Shown here: one piece after another, positions 21,841-32,848 of the stretch | Numbering within the stretch: the stretch's first letter is position 1 | Layout of the letters: each line of letters opens with the position of its first letter | Assembly (NCBI GenBank): GCA_047967505.1 | Contig: CM106539.1 | Direction: 5' to 3' (one strand) | From: Dipteris shenzhenensis | Taxonomy: Eukaryota > Polypodiophyta > Polypodiopsida > Gleicheniales | DNA length: 64,000 nucleotides | Translations under genes and position numbers: made by a program | Notes under the pieces: model-generated | Seen by the model: only the letters and a program-made list of their open reading frames with translations | What the model was told of the DNA's origin: nothing | Databases searched by the model: none

Positions 21841-23000
21841 CGCAGAGAATGCCATCGTTAGAGTTTGAGTTGTAGGTGCTGATGAACTCCCCGAGTAGCT
21901 TCATGTTGAGGTGACATGGTAGATGGTCCACAATGGGTTTGAGACTTATCATTGCCAAGTATGCTTGCACTTCTAGCTCCTTGAGAGCTTGGTATGTAGC
22001 CATGTTGTGGTAGTAGAGAGTATAATCATTCCCCTCGTACACATACTTTGACTAGATCGCATAGCTGTTAAGTAGTTGGAGCCATGTTTCACTGAGTGCT
22101 AAGTGTGTTAGTGACCTCACAAACTTGTACTCCCCTTGTGTTGGAGCCGGCATATGCTTTCAGGATGATCAAGAGGGAGGTATTGCAGTAGCCACTGCTG
22201 TGCTTGGCAGATCTGTTGGGTCGAGATCTCCTCTTTTGTTTGTAGTTCCACTGTCGAGATGTCTGATGGCATTCTAATTGTCCTTGAGGGCATGCTTTGG
22301 GATTTAGAAGGGCCGATGGGAAATGGATTTGGGGGGTAAAGGATGAGGTCCCTTTCGAATTCGAAAAAACTCATGGTCGGGATCCATAGGGAAGAAAGAA
22401 GGTAAGTGGGTGACAAATTAGTTGGTAGAGAGGACGAGGCTGAGGATATCCAAAAGGTGGCTGGAAGGTAGTATGGAGAAGAGGTAGGGGGCTATGGAAA
22501 TTATGGTAGAAAATTGGTAGAGTTTGATTGTTTTTGCTAAGGTGACGATCCAAGGGATAAGGTGCCTTTTTAGAGTTTTTAGTATCCCAATGGTCGGGGG
22601 GATGGCGTTAAGGCTACAGGTTGGTGGGATAAGAGCAAGGCGATGATTTGGTGGGATAGATGTGAGGCAATGATCTGGCAAGAGGGTTGTAAGGTGATGA
22701 TCTGGTAGGATGGTTGTAAGATGACGATCCAATAGGATAGCTAGAAGGTGATGATCTGGCAGGATAGCTATAAGGCAACAATCTGGCAAGATAGTTGTTA
22801 AGCGATGATTTGGTAAGATGGCTATAATTCAACGAGTCATCGGGATGGCACTTGTCAGAGTTATAGAGATGGGGAAGAGGGGATGCTGATGTTGAGGGTG
22901 TTGCCAAGAGTGAAAATAGGGTGGACGGTAGACTCGGTGATGCATAAACTTGTGAGGTCAATGTGCAAGGATGCAAAATATGAAAAGCCAAAAAAGGCAA
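21836..23000 (-). other. Unrecognised minus-strand ORF cluster
   Basis: Consecutive minus-strand frames (22614-23000, 22371-22553, 22117-22416, 21836-22042) contain non-compositional stretches such as LPCHLNMKLLGEFISTYNSN and AQQWLLQYLPLDHPES. The 22614-23000 frame reads through the 27-bp minisatellite without a stop and gives a Ser/Pro/Tyr-rich 9-residue repeat. I do not recognise a family. The cluster may be a decayed retroelement ORF or a captured gene. Confidence 0.25.
22639..22854. repeat. 27-bp minisatellite, ~8 units
   Basis: Units such as ggtgatgatctggtagg...ttgtaa repeat at exact 27-base spacing (22639, 22666, 22693, 22720, 22747, 22774, 22801, 22828) with substitutions only. A multiple of three keeps the minus-strand frame open, encoding 9-residue units of the type PYSYPARSS. 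Confidence 0.85.
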
Positions 23001-23323
23001 AAAATGTACTAGCTATGTTCACCTAATGTTGACTAGGAATATGATGGGTGCATTGTGACAAACCCAAGACTTGTGCACTACTGGTGTATGTGGGTGGTAT
23101 GCTTACCGTATAGACTCACCTAGACTTGGACTTGATGCTTGCACACCTTGGGGGGGGTTGATTATGTGGAATGTTATGGATTTGAATGCCAAACAGTAGC
23201 ATACCTTGACATCAACCAAGTAGAGCATGTGCAGAGTTTGTGCATCATCCTGGTTGTCAGGTGTGTATTGGTGCCGTGGCATTCACTTTGATGGAACTCT
23301 CTCGAAATAAGGCACGTGGGTTC

Positions 23324-24150
23324 TTATGGTACTGCAACCTTAGATTTGATAGGTGGAGTAGGTCCGAGTGACACCGCAGGTACTCCCTTGACTGAGGTGA
23401 CCTTTAATGGTGTGCACACGAGCCTGGAGGAAGGTTCTTGTGTAGCTACACCGCTTTTAGGGGTCAGTTCTTGTATTGCTTCATTGATGACCTTGGCAGC
23501 ATTTGCATTGAGTTGCACTATACGTGGAATCATGACATCCCTTGGGCTCGTAGAAGTATTCATTGGACTAGGCTCAAGGGTAGGTTCTTGTGGGGCTGCA
23601 TGAGGAGTCGGCGTAGGATCTTGTGTTACTACCTTATGAATCCCAAGGAGTTGAGGTCGCATATTCGGTGTCGTTGGAAGCTTTGGAACTGAAATGAATT
23701 GCTTGCCTTAATAGTAGCCCTAGGCTTCTAAGAGCCTTGTCACAACCCAACGCTTGTGAAACTTCTACTCGTGGAGTGTTGGAATTTGTCCTTGTAGGCG
23801 AGGCGAATGGAGACGTTGAGCCCTGCTCCTTGATGGGATTGCATGTGTTGGTGCGGGATACGAAGGGGTCGGAAACCCTTCCATGGCTTTGGTGTTCCAG
23901 CCGTGTTGTGAAGTGGCATTGTGCACAAAGGACAGCTTCATGCACCTATTGTTCATGTAATTTTTGGGTAGGGTCCTTGACATTGGGCATGGAAAGTAGA
24001 GGTGGGAGAGCAAGGGCTGAATCCACTTCTCCAAGCTGACACTGCCCGGATAAATCTGCAAGAGTGCTCCAGTGGTTGAACTAGGTAAAACATACGGACC
24101 ACCATCATTCGATAGTGCCAAACATCCTCGTGAGGTTGGCAGAGCCACAA
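23324..24150 (-). other. Pro/Thr-rich minus-strand frames, unrecognised
   Basis: The frame 23324-23662 (112 aa) begins MRPQLLGIHKVVTQDPTPTP and is rich in Pro, Ala and Thr. Frames at 23634-23945 and 23765-24148 overlap upstream. No domain is recognised, and both strands are open in places, so confidence is low. It may continue the cluster at 21836-23000 as one decayed transcript. Confidence 0.2.
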
Positions 24151-24970
24151 GTCACCAACTGGGTAGGTTATTTCTGCATGCAGATGAGGGAAGACCTAAA
24201 GACACATGGTAATGTCTTGGGCAACCCAATGTTGTACATGCGTTTACTTTACGATATGTTGGGGCAACTACTGATGGAATATGGGCTAGCCGACAAAGCA
24301 GCCATAGTACCCATTCCAACAAATGAAGAGATGATGGTGGTGGACCCCAAATGCCTGATCCAAGCGCCACCCCCTCCAGTCATTCTGCTCAATAGCCACT
24401 TGATAGTCAACTGAAAGAATAATACAAAGATCATCAAGTGCGGGAATTTTTTAGGAGACAATGCTGCCTCGAGGCCTCCATTGACACCCTAAAGGAAAGA
24501 CAATCATTCAAGACCCCATTGATGTGGAAGGATTTCATGAGGATGATAGTGTAATATTGGTCTCCACCCCATGGAAACAAGTGTTCCCCCCACCCCCTCT
24601 ACTTCCAAGACTATAGCCACTACCCTAGTACAACCCCAAGAGCCTGCTTCATCTATCACATGCTCTTCCTCTTCTCCATGGGTTGGGCTCATAGAAGCCC
24701 TATAATTTTGCAGTGCAACTGAGTACCAAACTCCTGGAGGCTACAGTGATGACAGGTTGGCCGAACAACTATCACAGATGCACCACATGTTGGATACAAT
24801 GGCCCGGCTCCCTTAGGTAGCATGCACAATTTTGCAGTGGAGGCAAGAGCATGCCTCCCAACTATCCTCCTCTCTCCTACAAGCACAAATCAATGCGCAC
24901 AACAACCACACTTTCATGGTTGCCACACAAGCTACTAGGAAAATGCCCTCGATAGAGCAAAGGAGTATAG
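24115..24970 (+). other. Unrecognised plus-strand frames
   Basis: The frame 24115-24414 (99 aa) has natural-looking composition (VTNWVGYFCMQMREDLKTHG, YGLADKAAIVPIPTNEEM). Broken sequence continues with a Gln/His-rich stretch near 24740-24950 (EQLSQMHHMLDTMARLP). It resembles the low-conservation gag regions of plant retroelements, but I cannot name it. Confidence 0.2.
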
Positions 24971-25249
24971 GGCAAAACCATGTTGATTAAGCAAAGTGTT
25001 GACCTCACACATGACGTCTATCTTGTTATACACTTCAGGTATCACTTGCTATGTCTCTCTAGAACCATCTTGCATGGTTCTACTCTTGTGAGGCATATGC
25101 TCTGTGCTATTATCCACCACAAAGTGTTTATTGAGATCCCTCCCCATACCTGTGTGCACCTTGCTCCTCCTCACAATCCCGGAATTCCCATGCACATATC
25201 GTTGCACACCACTCTCAAAATGCTCCCTGTATCGATAAAATGATGCCTT

Positions 25250-27990
25250 GCATGTTGTTGCAATAATCGAGCAGCCAAGTACTTCTTTGTGGCATTGCAG
25301 GTTGAGGCACATGAGCTAGAATGGAATGAAACTCTTATGTGGGTTATGTGCCACATTTGAGTTTTATGACTTTGAATTTTTTGAGCATTATCTCTATGGG
25401 AAGCAGACTAAATCAGCCCATAAAAGAAGGGGAAAGCAAGAGCTTGAAAGGCTTGATTTGGTGCATTCAGATGTATGTGGTCCCATGCCTACACACAGTC
25501 ATTAGGCAGGGCTCAATACTATGTGACATTCATTGATGATGCAGCGAGGAAATGTGGGATTATGCTATAGCTCAAAAGAGCGATGTGTTCTAGATATTTC
25601 AAAAATGGCTGGCTTCGCTAAAAATTAGTCAAATGGAGCACTTAAATGCCTACAGACTAATAATGGTGGAAAGCATGTTTCTTTCAGCATTTCTGTGATA
25701 TACATGGGATCAAGAGGGAGATCATGTCTCCTCATACTCTAGACAGAATCTAGTTGCAGAATAGATGAAGTGCACCATTTAGGAAATGTTGCAATGTATG
25801 CTTTCCAATGCAAATCTTTCTATGGCTTTTGGGCTGAGGCAATGAAGACTACAGTGCATGTGATCAATAGATCACCTAAAAAGGGTTTGGATGGTGGTAT
25901 TCCTAAAGAGGCATGGAGTGGCAAGAAGCTCTCTTACTCTCATTTGCTTGTATTTGGGTGTGAGGCATATGCACATGTGCCAAAAGAGTTTCGGAAGAAG
26001 CTAGATTCTAAGTATAGAAAATGCATTTTTTTGGATTATGGGGAAAGTGGAGAGATGGGCTATCATCTCTCAGATTTAGAAGCAAAGAAAATCATACAAA
26101 GCCATGATGTGGTCTTCAATGAGAAGAAGATGCATAAGACAACCATGAGGGATGTGGAAATGAGGAGAATCACTTTCCAGGATGTGAATCCACCCGCATA
26201 TGTTGAAAGACAACAAGCTATCCATGCACCGAGTGATGGTGCCACTAGGTACTCCCACATGTACACAATCAAGGGAAGATGATGGATCATCTATTGGTGG
26301 AAATGATGATCCAAATGTGGCTGATATGCAAGCGGGACAACAAGCTAAAATCCCTTGAGAAGAACATCTAGAGTGTCTAGAACGCCTAAGAGATTTGTTC
26401 TAGGGGCAGACTATGTGATGCTTACTGATTGAGAAGAGCCTTCTTGCTATAGAGAATCTATGATGCGCGAGGATCAATGCAAGTGGGAGTATGCTATGCA
26501 ATCAGAGATGAATTCACTCATGAAAAATAAGACTTGGGACTTGGTTTCTTTGCCACAGGGAAAGAAATCATTGTCATGTAAATATGTCTACAAGATGAAG
26601 GTCACAGCTGATGATGTGCCTAAGTACAAGGCCCCTTTGGTTGCTAAAGGGTTCAAGCAAGAGAAGGGTGTGGACTTTGATGAGATCTTCTCTCCGATTG
26701 TTGTGAAGATGACCACACTTAGATGTGTACTTGGACTTGTCGCAACAGACAATATGGAGCTTATGTAGATGGATGTCAAGACAACTTTCATGCATGGGGA
26801 TTTGCATGAGGAAATTTACATGGCACAACCGAAAGGCTTTGAAGAAAAGGGCAAAGAGAATTTGGTTTGCACGTTGAAAAAGAGTCTCTATGGCCTTAAG
26901 CAAGCGCCTAGAGAATGGTGTCAAAAGTTTGATCTTTCATTCGGTCCTAGGGTTTCAAAAGAAGTGAGATTGATTACTGCCTCTACACTAAAAGGGCTTA
27001 GGATAATAGCTTGATACTCCTGGTAATTTATGGGGATGATATGCTATTGGCTAGCAAGAACACTTATGAGATCGATGCATTGAAGGAAAAGTTGCATGAG
27101 GCCTTTGACATGAAGGATTTGGGACCTACCAGTCATATTCTTAGTATGTGCATCACGTGTGACCGGAGTAGGAAACTTCTTTGGCTTTCACAGAAGGAAT
27201 ATGTTACAAAAGTGGTGCAACATTTCAATATGGAGGGGGGGAAGGTAGTAAGTACTCCATTGCCTCCATATGTGAATTTGAGTCAGGAAGATAGTCCCAA
27301 ATCATATGAGGAGAGGGCCATCATGATGGCCAAGGTTCCTTATGCATTAGTGGTTGGGAGTCTTATGTATGCTATGATAGCTACTAGATCGGACATTGCA
27401 TTTGCAATGGGAGTTGTTAGCCGATACATGGCTAATCCAGGAAAGAGGCATTGGGAGGTAGTTAAGTGCATCATGAGGTACATGAAGGGTACCAAGGAGA
27501 TGTGTATCTACTTTGGCAGAGTAGAGATGTGTGTACTTGGGTACACAAATTCAGACTATGCAAGGCATGTGGATAGCAAGAGATCCACTTCTGGTTATGC
27601 ATTCACCTTTGTAGGTGGTGCAGTGTCATGGATGTCTCACGTACAAAAGTGTGTTGCTTTGTCTACCATGGAGGCCGAGTATTTGCAACCATAGAGGGTT
27701 GTAAGTAGGATATATGGCTTGATCGGCTAGTGGGAGATTTGGGGATTCATGCAGGTCTACCGACATTGCATAGTGATTCCACGAGTGCTATTCAGCTAGC
27801 ACAGAATCCGATCTTTCATGCAAAGACCAAACACATTAAGGTCAGGTGCCATTTCATCAGGAAGGTACTTTTGGACAAGTGCATAGAGCTTTTCAAGGTT
27901 CATACAGATGATAAACCTGCAGATATTTTGGCAAAGAGTCTACCTTGTCAGCAATTTGAGTATTGTCGTGTATTGATGGGCATTGGATAG
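25250..27990 (+). pseudogene. Decayed Copia (family A) pol: integrase, RT, RNase H
   Basis: This is an old copy of the element at 56153-62062. Homology starts abruptly near 25250, within the integrase N-terminal region (cagccaagtacttctttgtggcattgcag), so gag and protease are missing. Readable parts are the integrase C-half (25770-26282: VINRSPKKGLDGGIPKEAWS), RT N-part (26460-26768: YKMKVTADDVPKYKAPLVAK), RT middle (26769-27014), YGDDMLLASKN (YxDD box, Val to Gly) with the RNase H region (27011-27694), and the RNase H end (27730-27990: LHSDSTSAIQLAQNPIFHAK). At least six stops or frameshifts separate them. The catalytic integrase core near 25600-25760 is badly damaged. Confidence 0.9.
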
Positions 27991-28043
27991 TATGTCCACT
28001 GGTTGTTTTTCCTTAAAGGCACATTGGACTTTAACTGGGAGGT

Positions 28044-28239
28044 TGTGGGGGTTAAAGGCCACTGTATCTTAACCCCAGTTATGTACAATATTAAAACACA
28101 CACACACACACATATATATATGGATGATATAGAAGATTAGGGTATTTTGCACCCACCAAAACTTGTGTGGCTCTCTCTTCTGGCAGCTCTCCCTCCCTCT
28201 CACCTTCTTCCATTCCGCTTCTGTTGTTGAGATCTCTCA
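28044..28239 (+). repeat. 3' LTR of the decayed Copia family A copy
   Basis: Starts TGTGGGGGTTAAAGGCCACTG after the PPT-like taactgggaggt and ends ...gagatctctca. Contains cttaaccccagttatgtacaat and caccaaaacttgtgtggctctc, as in the family A LTRs at 56153, 61882 and 63009. A (CA)n(TA)n microsatellite near 28096-28121 lengthens it to 196 bp against 171-181 bp in the others. Confidence 0.85.
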
Positions 28240-28464
28240 ATGTGTATAGAATATTTTGGGAAATTGGTCAAGAAGATGTGGATAGGTCTAATCGATGGGG
28301 ATGCTGACAAGTCCGCAGCTCATGGTCGATGCATTCATGTGCAGCTTTCAATGGATGATCCTACTAAATCGATAACACTATAGTTATCATGTTATTGCTT
28401 TGCATGTATGTAAGAACATTGGGGATCCTACAACAACAAAACTCATGTCAATAACTAGGCACAT
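28240..28464. other. Flank of Copia copy, nothing recognised
   Basis: About 220 bases between the 3' LTR and the ORF at 28465. No motif is supportable. Confidence 0.3.
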
Positions 28465-28806
28465 GTGAGTCAGGTTCCTTTTGAATGTATCAATTATGAT
28501 GAGTTTGACGTCAATTTGGGCCCAATCTATGAAGGTGGACATGATGGTCTAATTGATGCCCTTACTATAGGGGATAATTTTTTTGCCAATGCCAAGGCAT
28601 GCAATAGTGAAGGTGTGGAGGTTTACATTATCAAATGTATAGGTGAGAAGGAGAAACTAAAATGTGTGCTATGGGATGGTGGGTGGAATGAATATGATGC
28701 AATGTCACTTGTCGTGTTAGGATGGTACTACAAAAGGCAAGATGGCCACCACTACTACTTGCTTGATGACCATCCGAAGGTATTCTTGTGCTTACACCTT
28801 GTTTGA
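28465..28806 (+). CDS. Hypothetical 113-aa ORF, unrecognised
   Basis: A non-repetitive frame of 113 residues with balanced composition: FECINYDEFDVNLGPIYEGG, then GVEVYIIKCIGEKEKLK, WNEYDAMSLVVLGWYYKR and HYYLLDDHPKVFL. The alternating hydrophobic pattern suggests a small beta-rich domain. Related-looking coding sequence continues in another frame to about 28970 (EAIEGESDLFYVSLEVHEAI), implying a frameshift or exon border. The flanks are transposon debris, so it may be a captured gene fragment. I cannot assign a family. Confidence 0.35.
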   Translation: MSQVPFECINYDEFDVNLGPIYEGGHDGLIDALTIGDNFFANAKACNSEGVEVYIIKCIGEKEKLKCVLWDGGWNEYDAMSLVVLGWYYKRQDGHHYYLLDDHPKVFLCLHLV

Positions 28807-29010
28807 GCCCTCAAATTCCCCATGGAGGCAATTGAAGGAGAGAGTGATTTGTTTTATGTATCATTGGAGGTCCATGAGGCAATTTACCACATCATGCCTT
28901 TTGGAAATTGAACTGTTGAAAGGTATGAAGAAAACAAACAAATTGTACAAGGTCGCAGTCTTGGAAAGACTTTAGCACTTGGCAATGAGTCTTAGAACCA
29001 TAGTTTTAAA

Positions 29011-29490
29011 AAAATCATCACAATACCATAAGGGAGTTTCACAATCGGTGGAGAGGCCCTAATTGTGTTGTGATGATCTAAATAACAAAGCAAATAAGAA
29101 AAATGCAATAGGTCTCAAAATCATCACCATGCAATAAGGGGGTTTCAAAATCATCGGGGGGCCCCTAATTGCATTGTGATTATTTGAAAGACAAAGCAAA
29201 TAAGAAAAGCAGTATAGGTCTATAAATCATCACAATGCGATAAGGGAGTTTCAGAATTGGCAGAGGGGCCCTAATCATATTGTGATGATCTGAAAGAAAA
29301 AGCAAATTAAAAAATCTTGACAGGTCTCAAAATCGTTACAATGCCATAAGGGAGTTCTAGAATCGACGAAGGGGCCCTAATTGTGTTGGAAAAACAGAAT
29401 AAGAAAAACCCGACAGTCTCGAAATCATCACGATGTCATATGGCAGTTACAACATTGATGGAGTGTCCCTAATCATGTTGTGATGATTTG
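29011..29490. repeat. ~107-bp tandem satellite, about 4.5 copies
   Basis: Monomers begin near 29011, 29119, 29227, 29331 and 29421 with at(c/a)atcac(a/g)at-ccataaggga. Each carries a central ggcccctaat and ends near ttgtgatgat, followed by caaagcaaataagaaaa and aggtctcaaaatc. The word atcatcacaat at the start and attgtgttgtgatgat in the middle form an inverted pair within each monomer. Confidence 0.85.
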
Positions 29491-30054
29491 AACAAAAATA
29501 TAAATAATATGATCTAAACAGAAATGTGAATAAGAGTATCCAGATAGGCCTTACAATCATAGTTTTTTGAGAATAAAGAATCCTCTGAAGTCGTCTAAAA
29601 AATATTTCACATGTCTTCTTTTCTCCACAACTACTCAATAGGAAATTTTCATTTTTCAAGGTCAGGGAGTACATACCAAAACCCAAAAATATATGCATAC
29701 ATTTCAAGTGTCCAATAAATATAAGTAATTAGACAAAACTCTTTTAATTCCAAATTTTGATATGATGTTACAATAAACTAACTTTGTTGTTCAATATGTC
29801 TCAAATACAAACATTATGTTAAAAATAACTCAAGCTTTCTTGGTTTTACAATATACTACAAATAATAATTGCCTAATGGGCTACAAAATGCGTGACTATT
29901 ATGCTCGGTGGTCGCCAGTGGAGGCCCGGCTAATAGAAGCAACAGTGTCCTATTGAACTTGTAAAAGGATCTTCTCTACTATGTTCACAAGTAAGTTTTG
30001 AATGCTTTCAACCATAAATGCCTGTAGACATGCTATGCTTCTTCGTATAGCTTT
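29491..30054. other. AT-rich, nothing recognised
   Basis: Short frames only, including a minus frame 29447-29707 without recognisable domains. Confidence 0.4.
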
Positions 30055-30072
30055 GTGAGCTTCTCATTGCAC

Positions 30073-30210
30073 TTCAAGGTTTCTCATTGGAGCTCCTCAT
30101 TGCACTTCATGAGTTTGCTATTTGAAGAGAGCCTTTGCTATTTCAAGGTTTCTCATTGGAGCTCCTCATTGCACTTCAAGAGTTTGCTATTTGAAGAGAG
30201 CTTTTACAAC
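30073..30210. repeat. 69-bp tandem duplication
   Basis: ttcaaggtttctcattggag starts at 30073 and again at 30142. Both copies continue through ctcctcattgcacttca and gagtttgctatttgaagagagc. The copies are nearly identical, so the duplication is recent. Confidence 0.9.
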
Positions 30211-30724
30211 TTCTTGAATACTAGTAATGAACTAAATACATTTCAGTGCAAGAAGATCTTTAGCAATGTTAACATATGTTGGCTGTCTTCGTGAAATTCA
30301 TCGAACAAGGGTCTTGCATGCACTCTTCAACTTTCATATCAAAAATTCTATCAAGGATGTCTTCTCATCGTGACGTATAGTGGGCATCTTCTCAAGAGGT
30401 GTTGACTCTCCAGCTAAGCTATTCACTCTAGATATGCATGTAAAAGAGAAAGCTCATCTACTACAAGTAGCAATAGGAGCAATACTTCTCCTCTTTTTGT
30501 CTTCTTATTACTAGATCCGAGTATGACTCCCATTAGGTAGCATGCAATCACCATAGAGAAGGGGCATTTGTGTGTGGAGTACTCGAGCAATGTTGAGCAT
30601 CAACTTCTTGCCTAAGCTTTTTGAATCATGTAGCAAGATGACCTCCACTTGGCTTAACATGAATTGTCACTTCTCACCTAAGCTTCATTAATCACAAAGC
30701 AAGATGACATCCACTTGGTTCTAT

Positions 30725-30890
30725 TGACGGAAATGAGAGAGAGGGAGAGAGAGGACTACACACAAGATACTAACTATACACTAACTGTATTCCAAGGAAA
30801 ATAGGAATATATACATGGACCCCTTAGGGTTAGGGTTAGGGTTTTGTCCCATAACCCTTATGGTGCAATTTACACACACCATTCTCAACA
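30725..30890 (-). repeat. LTR of Copia family C, minus orientation (3' LTR)
   Basis: In element orientation it begins TGTTGAGAATGGTGTGTG (30890) and ends ...CATTTCCGTCA (30725); length 166 bp. AAGAGGGGG directly before it (30891-30899 on plus as ccccctctt) is a typical polypurine tract, and Copia RNase H lies just inside (31066-31699), so it is a 3' LTR. It closely matches the plus-oriented LTR at 32668-32832. It contains three CCCTAA units that the other LTR lacks in part. Confidence 0.85.
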
Positions 30891-31065
30891 CCCCCTCTTA
30901 AATTGCACTACATAAGAAGAGGGTGATTTACAAAACACTATTTTTGGATTTTCTGAATGTTGCATAACGGCAACAGAAATAAAGATTAGAAAAGATGCAC
31001 AAGAGTGCAAAAAGAGCATAGCAGAAAAAGTATGTACAAAAGTGTACAACTTAGCGTTCACTTCC

Positions 31066-31699
31066 CCCTCTTAAGTTGCAATTGGCAAAGGCCAAGCTGA
31101 TGTCAAAAGTGTGCAAACTTATCAAGGGAAAGTGGCTTGGTGAAGATCCCTACGACTTGTTCTTGTGTGGGACAATGTATCAAGTCAGTTTCTTCACTAA
31201 GAACTTTCTCACGAACGAAGTGATAATGCACTTCAATGTGTTTTGTTCTGGCATGAAACACTGGGTTCTATGCCAGTTGAATGCTACTCATATTATCTGA
31301 ATAGAGCACAGTAGGGTCTCTAGAAAGTATCTCAATCTCTGAAAGAAGCCTTCTCAACCAAATTGCTTCACATGTTGCATTGGTGGATCCTCTATACTCT
31401 ACTTCGGTGGAAGACAATGCCACTATTGATTGCTTCTTGCTTTGCCATGACAAAGCTGTGGAGCTAAGACTAAAGCAGTATCCACTGGTGGATCTTCTAT
31501 CATTTACACTTCTTACCCAATCAGCATCTGTGTAACCATGGAAGTGTAAGTCGGATGACCTGGCATAATGTAGTCCATGATCCCATGTACCATGAAGGTA
31601 TCTGAGTACTCTCTTCACTATAGCCAGACATAATTCTTTTGTGTCAATGTCTAGGCCCACATCCCTCCTAGTGGGCCAACCAGGATGACATAACTTCAC
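31066..31699 (-). pseudogene. Copia RNase H / pol C-terminus (family C)
   Basis: The frame 31268-31699 reads LAIVKRVLRYLHGTWDHGLH, GYTDADWVRSVNDRRSTSGY, LSWQSKKQSIVALSSTEVEY and SDNMSSIQLA, the standard Copia RNase H order, including the TDADW and SSTEVEY acidic positions. After one stop, the tail continues to about 31066 (HFVREKVLSEE, GIFTKPLS). The segment begins where the plus-strand family C pol at 34705-38330 breaks off. Confidence 0.85.
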
Positions 31700-32667
31700 A
31701 CCACCTTTTGGAAGATGGCGGTCGAGTGAACTTTAGGACTGTGAGACAAAGACGTAAGGCCTTAAGTAACCTTTAGGACTCTGAGACAAAAGACTTATAG
31801 GACATTCCCACAGGTGGTAAACAAGGCCATAAAATACCACCACCCGATTTGTGCACATATGTTGCCCATGAAAACTTAGTGCCAAACGTTGGCAAATGTA
31901 TGTCCCGATGGAGATGGAAAATCTGAATCTCCACCTAGGCAAATAGAGGCTTGACTTCCATCAACCTATGAATCCCTGTCCATCCAGCTTGTGGGAAGGC
32001 AGCCATCAATTGCTCTCTACTGTCGCAGGTAGCTTGGCATAGGAAGAGCTCGTGGGGATCGATGCCAATCTAGGCTCCCTATGCTAGGAAGAAAGGTGCA
32101 TTTGCTGAGTTTTGGGAGTGTGGGAAAGTAGTCTTAGGGCCCTAAGACAAGAGACTTAGGGCCTTTTGGTAACCTTTAGGACTCTTAGACAAAATATATA
32201 GGACTTATTAGGAAAAAGCACAAAAATAAGGATGGCTATTTTTGGATGCTTTTCCCTTGGAAGAGCATATTTTTGGAGAGCCATAAAGAAATGTCGCATC
32301 AATAATAGAGAAGTGTCACATCAATGCCTCTCAAAGATAGGGAAAATAGCACCTTGAGGTCTAGAGCATGATGGTCTTGTTTCCCATGGTCCCCTCTATT
32401 TTCTCTCTACTTCCCTCATATTTCCCCTCTACAAGATAAGGGAAATAGATTTTCCCCACCTTTTCCCCTCCATGACGTAAGGTCCTTAGGATTGTCAATA
32501 GAAAAGTATCCTATGATAGAGGTTCCCAAACTTGGTGAAATAGGATCCTTCAGGTGCTTGGTGGGAAACCACCTTTAAGTGCTAACCTAGGCCAAAAATA
32601 GAGTCATGCATAGGGATTCACAATTATTGACTAAATTTCATTGTTGATGGATGGGTCATATTGAGCT
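31700..32667. other. Spacer with repeated ttaggactctgagacaaaa motifs
   Basis: Direct repeats of aacctttaggactctgagacaaaagactta (31733, 31768 and again near 32125-32195) occur in an otherwise non-coding stretch between the two opposed Copia C parts. No frame is recognised; the minus frame 31733-31942 has no domain. Confidence 0.5.
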
Positions 32668-32832
32668 TGTAGAGAATGGTGTGTGTAAATTGCACCATAA
32701 GGGTTATGGGACAAACACGAGCCCTAACTCTAAGGGATCCATGTATATATTCCTATTTTCCTTGGAATACAGTTAGTGTATAGTTAGTATCTTGTGTGCA
32801 CTCCTCTCTCTCCCTCTCTCTCATTTCCATCA
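32668..32832 (+). repeat. 5' LTR of Copia family C, plus orientation
   Basis: TGTAGAGAATGGTGTGTGTA ... CATTTCCATCA, 165 bp. It contains catgtatatattcctatttt as a TATA-type region. It is followed after three bases by a PBS, which makes it a 5' LTR. Confidence 0.9.
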
Positions 32833-32835
32833 ACA

Positions 32836-32848
32836 TGGTATCAGAGCC
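32836..32848 (+). other. Copia PBS (initiator tRNA-Met type)
   Basis: TGGTATCAGAGCC is the canonical plant Copia primer-binding site complementary to the 3' end of initiator tRNA-Met. Confidence 0.9.

Noticed and set aside
23324-24148. Plus-strand frames at 23316-23692 and 23737-24039 as genes
   Set aside because: They overlap minus frames of equal quality and show no domain; coding strand cannot be decided.
29011-29490. CRISPR-like regular array (also 22639-22854 and 19378-19540)
   Set aside because: Units repeat along their full length with no unique spacers; plant nuclear tandem repeats.
30827-30845. Telomere-like ttagggttagggttaggg
   Set aside because: Only three units, lying inside a Copia LTR whose sister LTR has a degenerate version; not an interstitial telomere.
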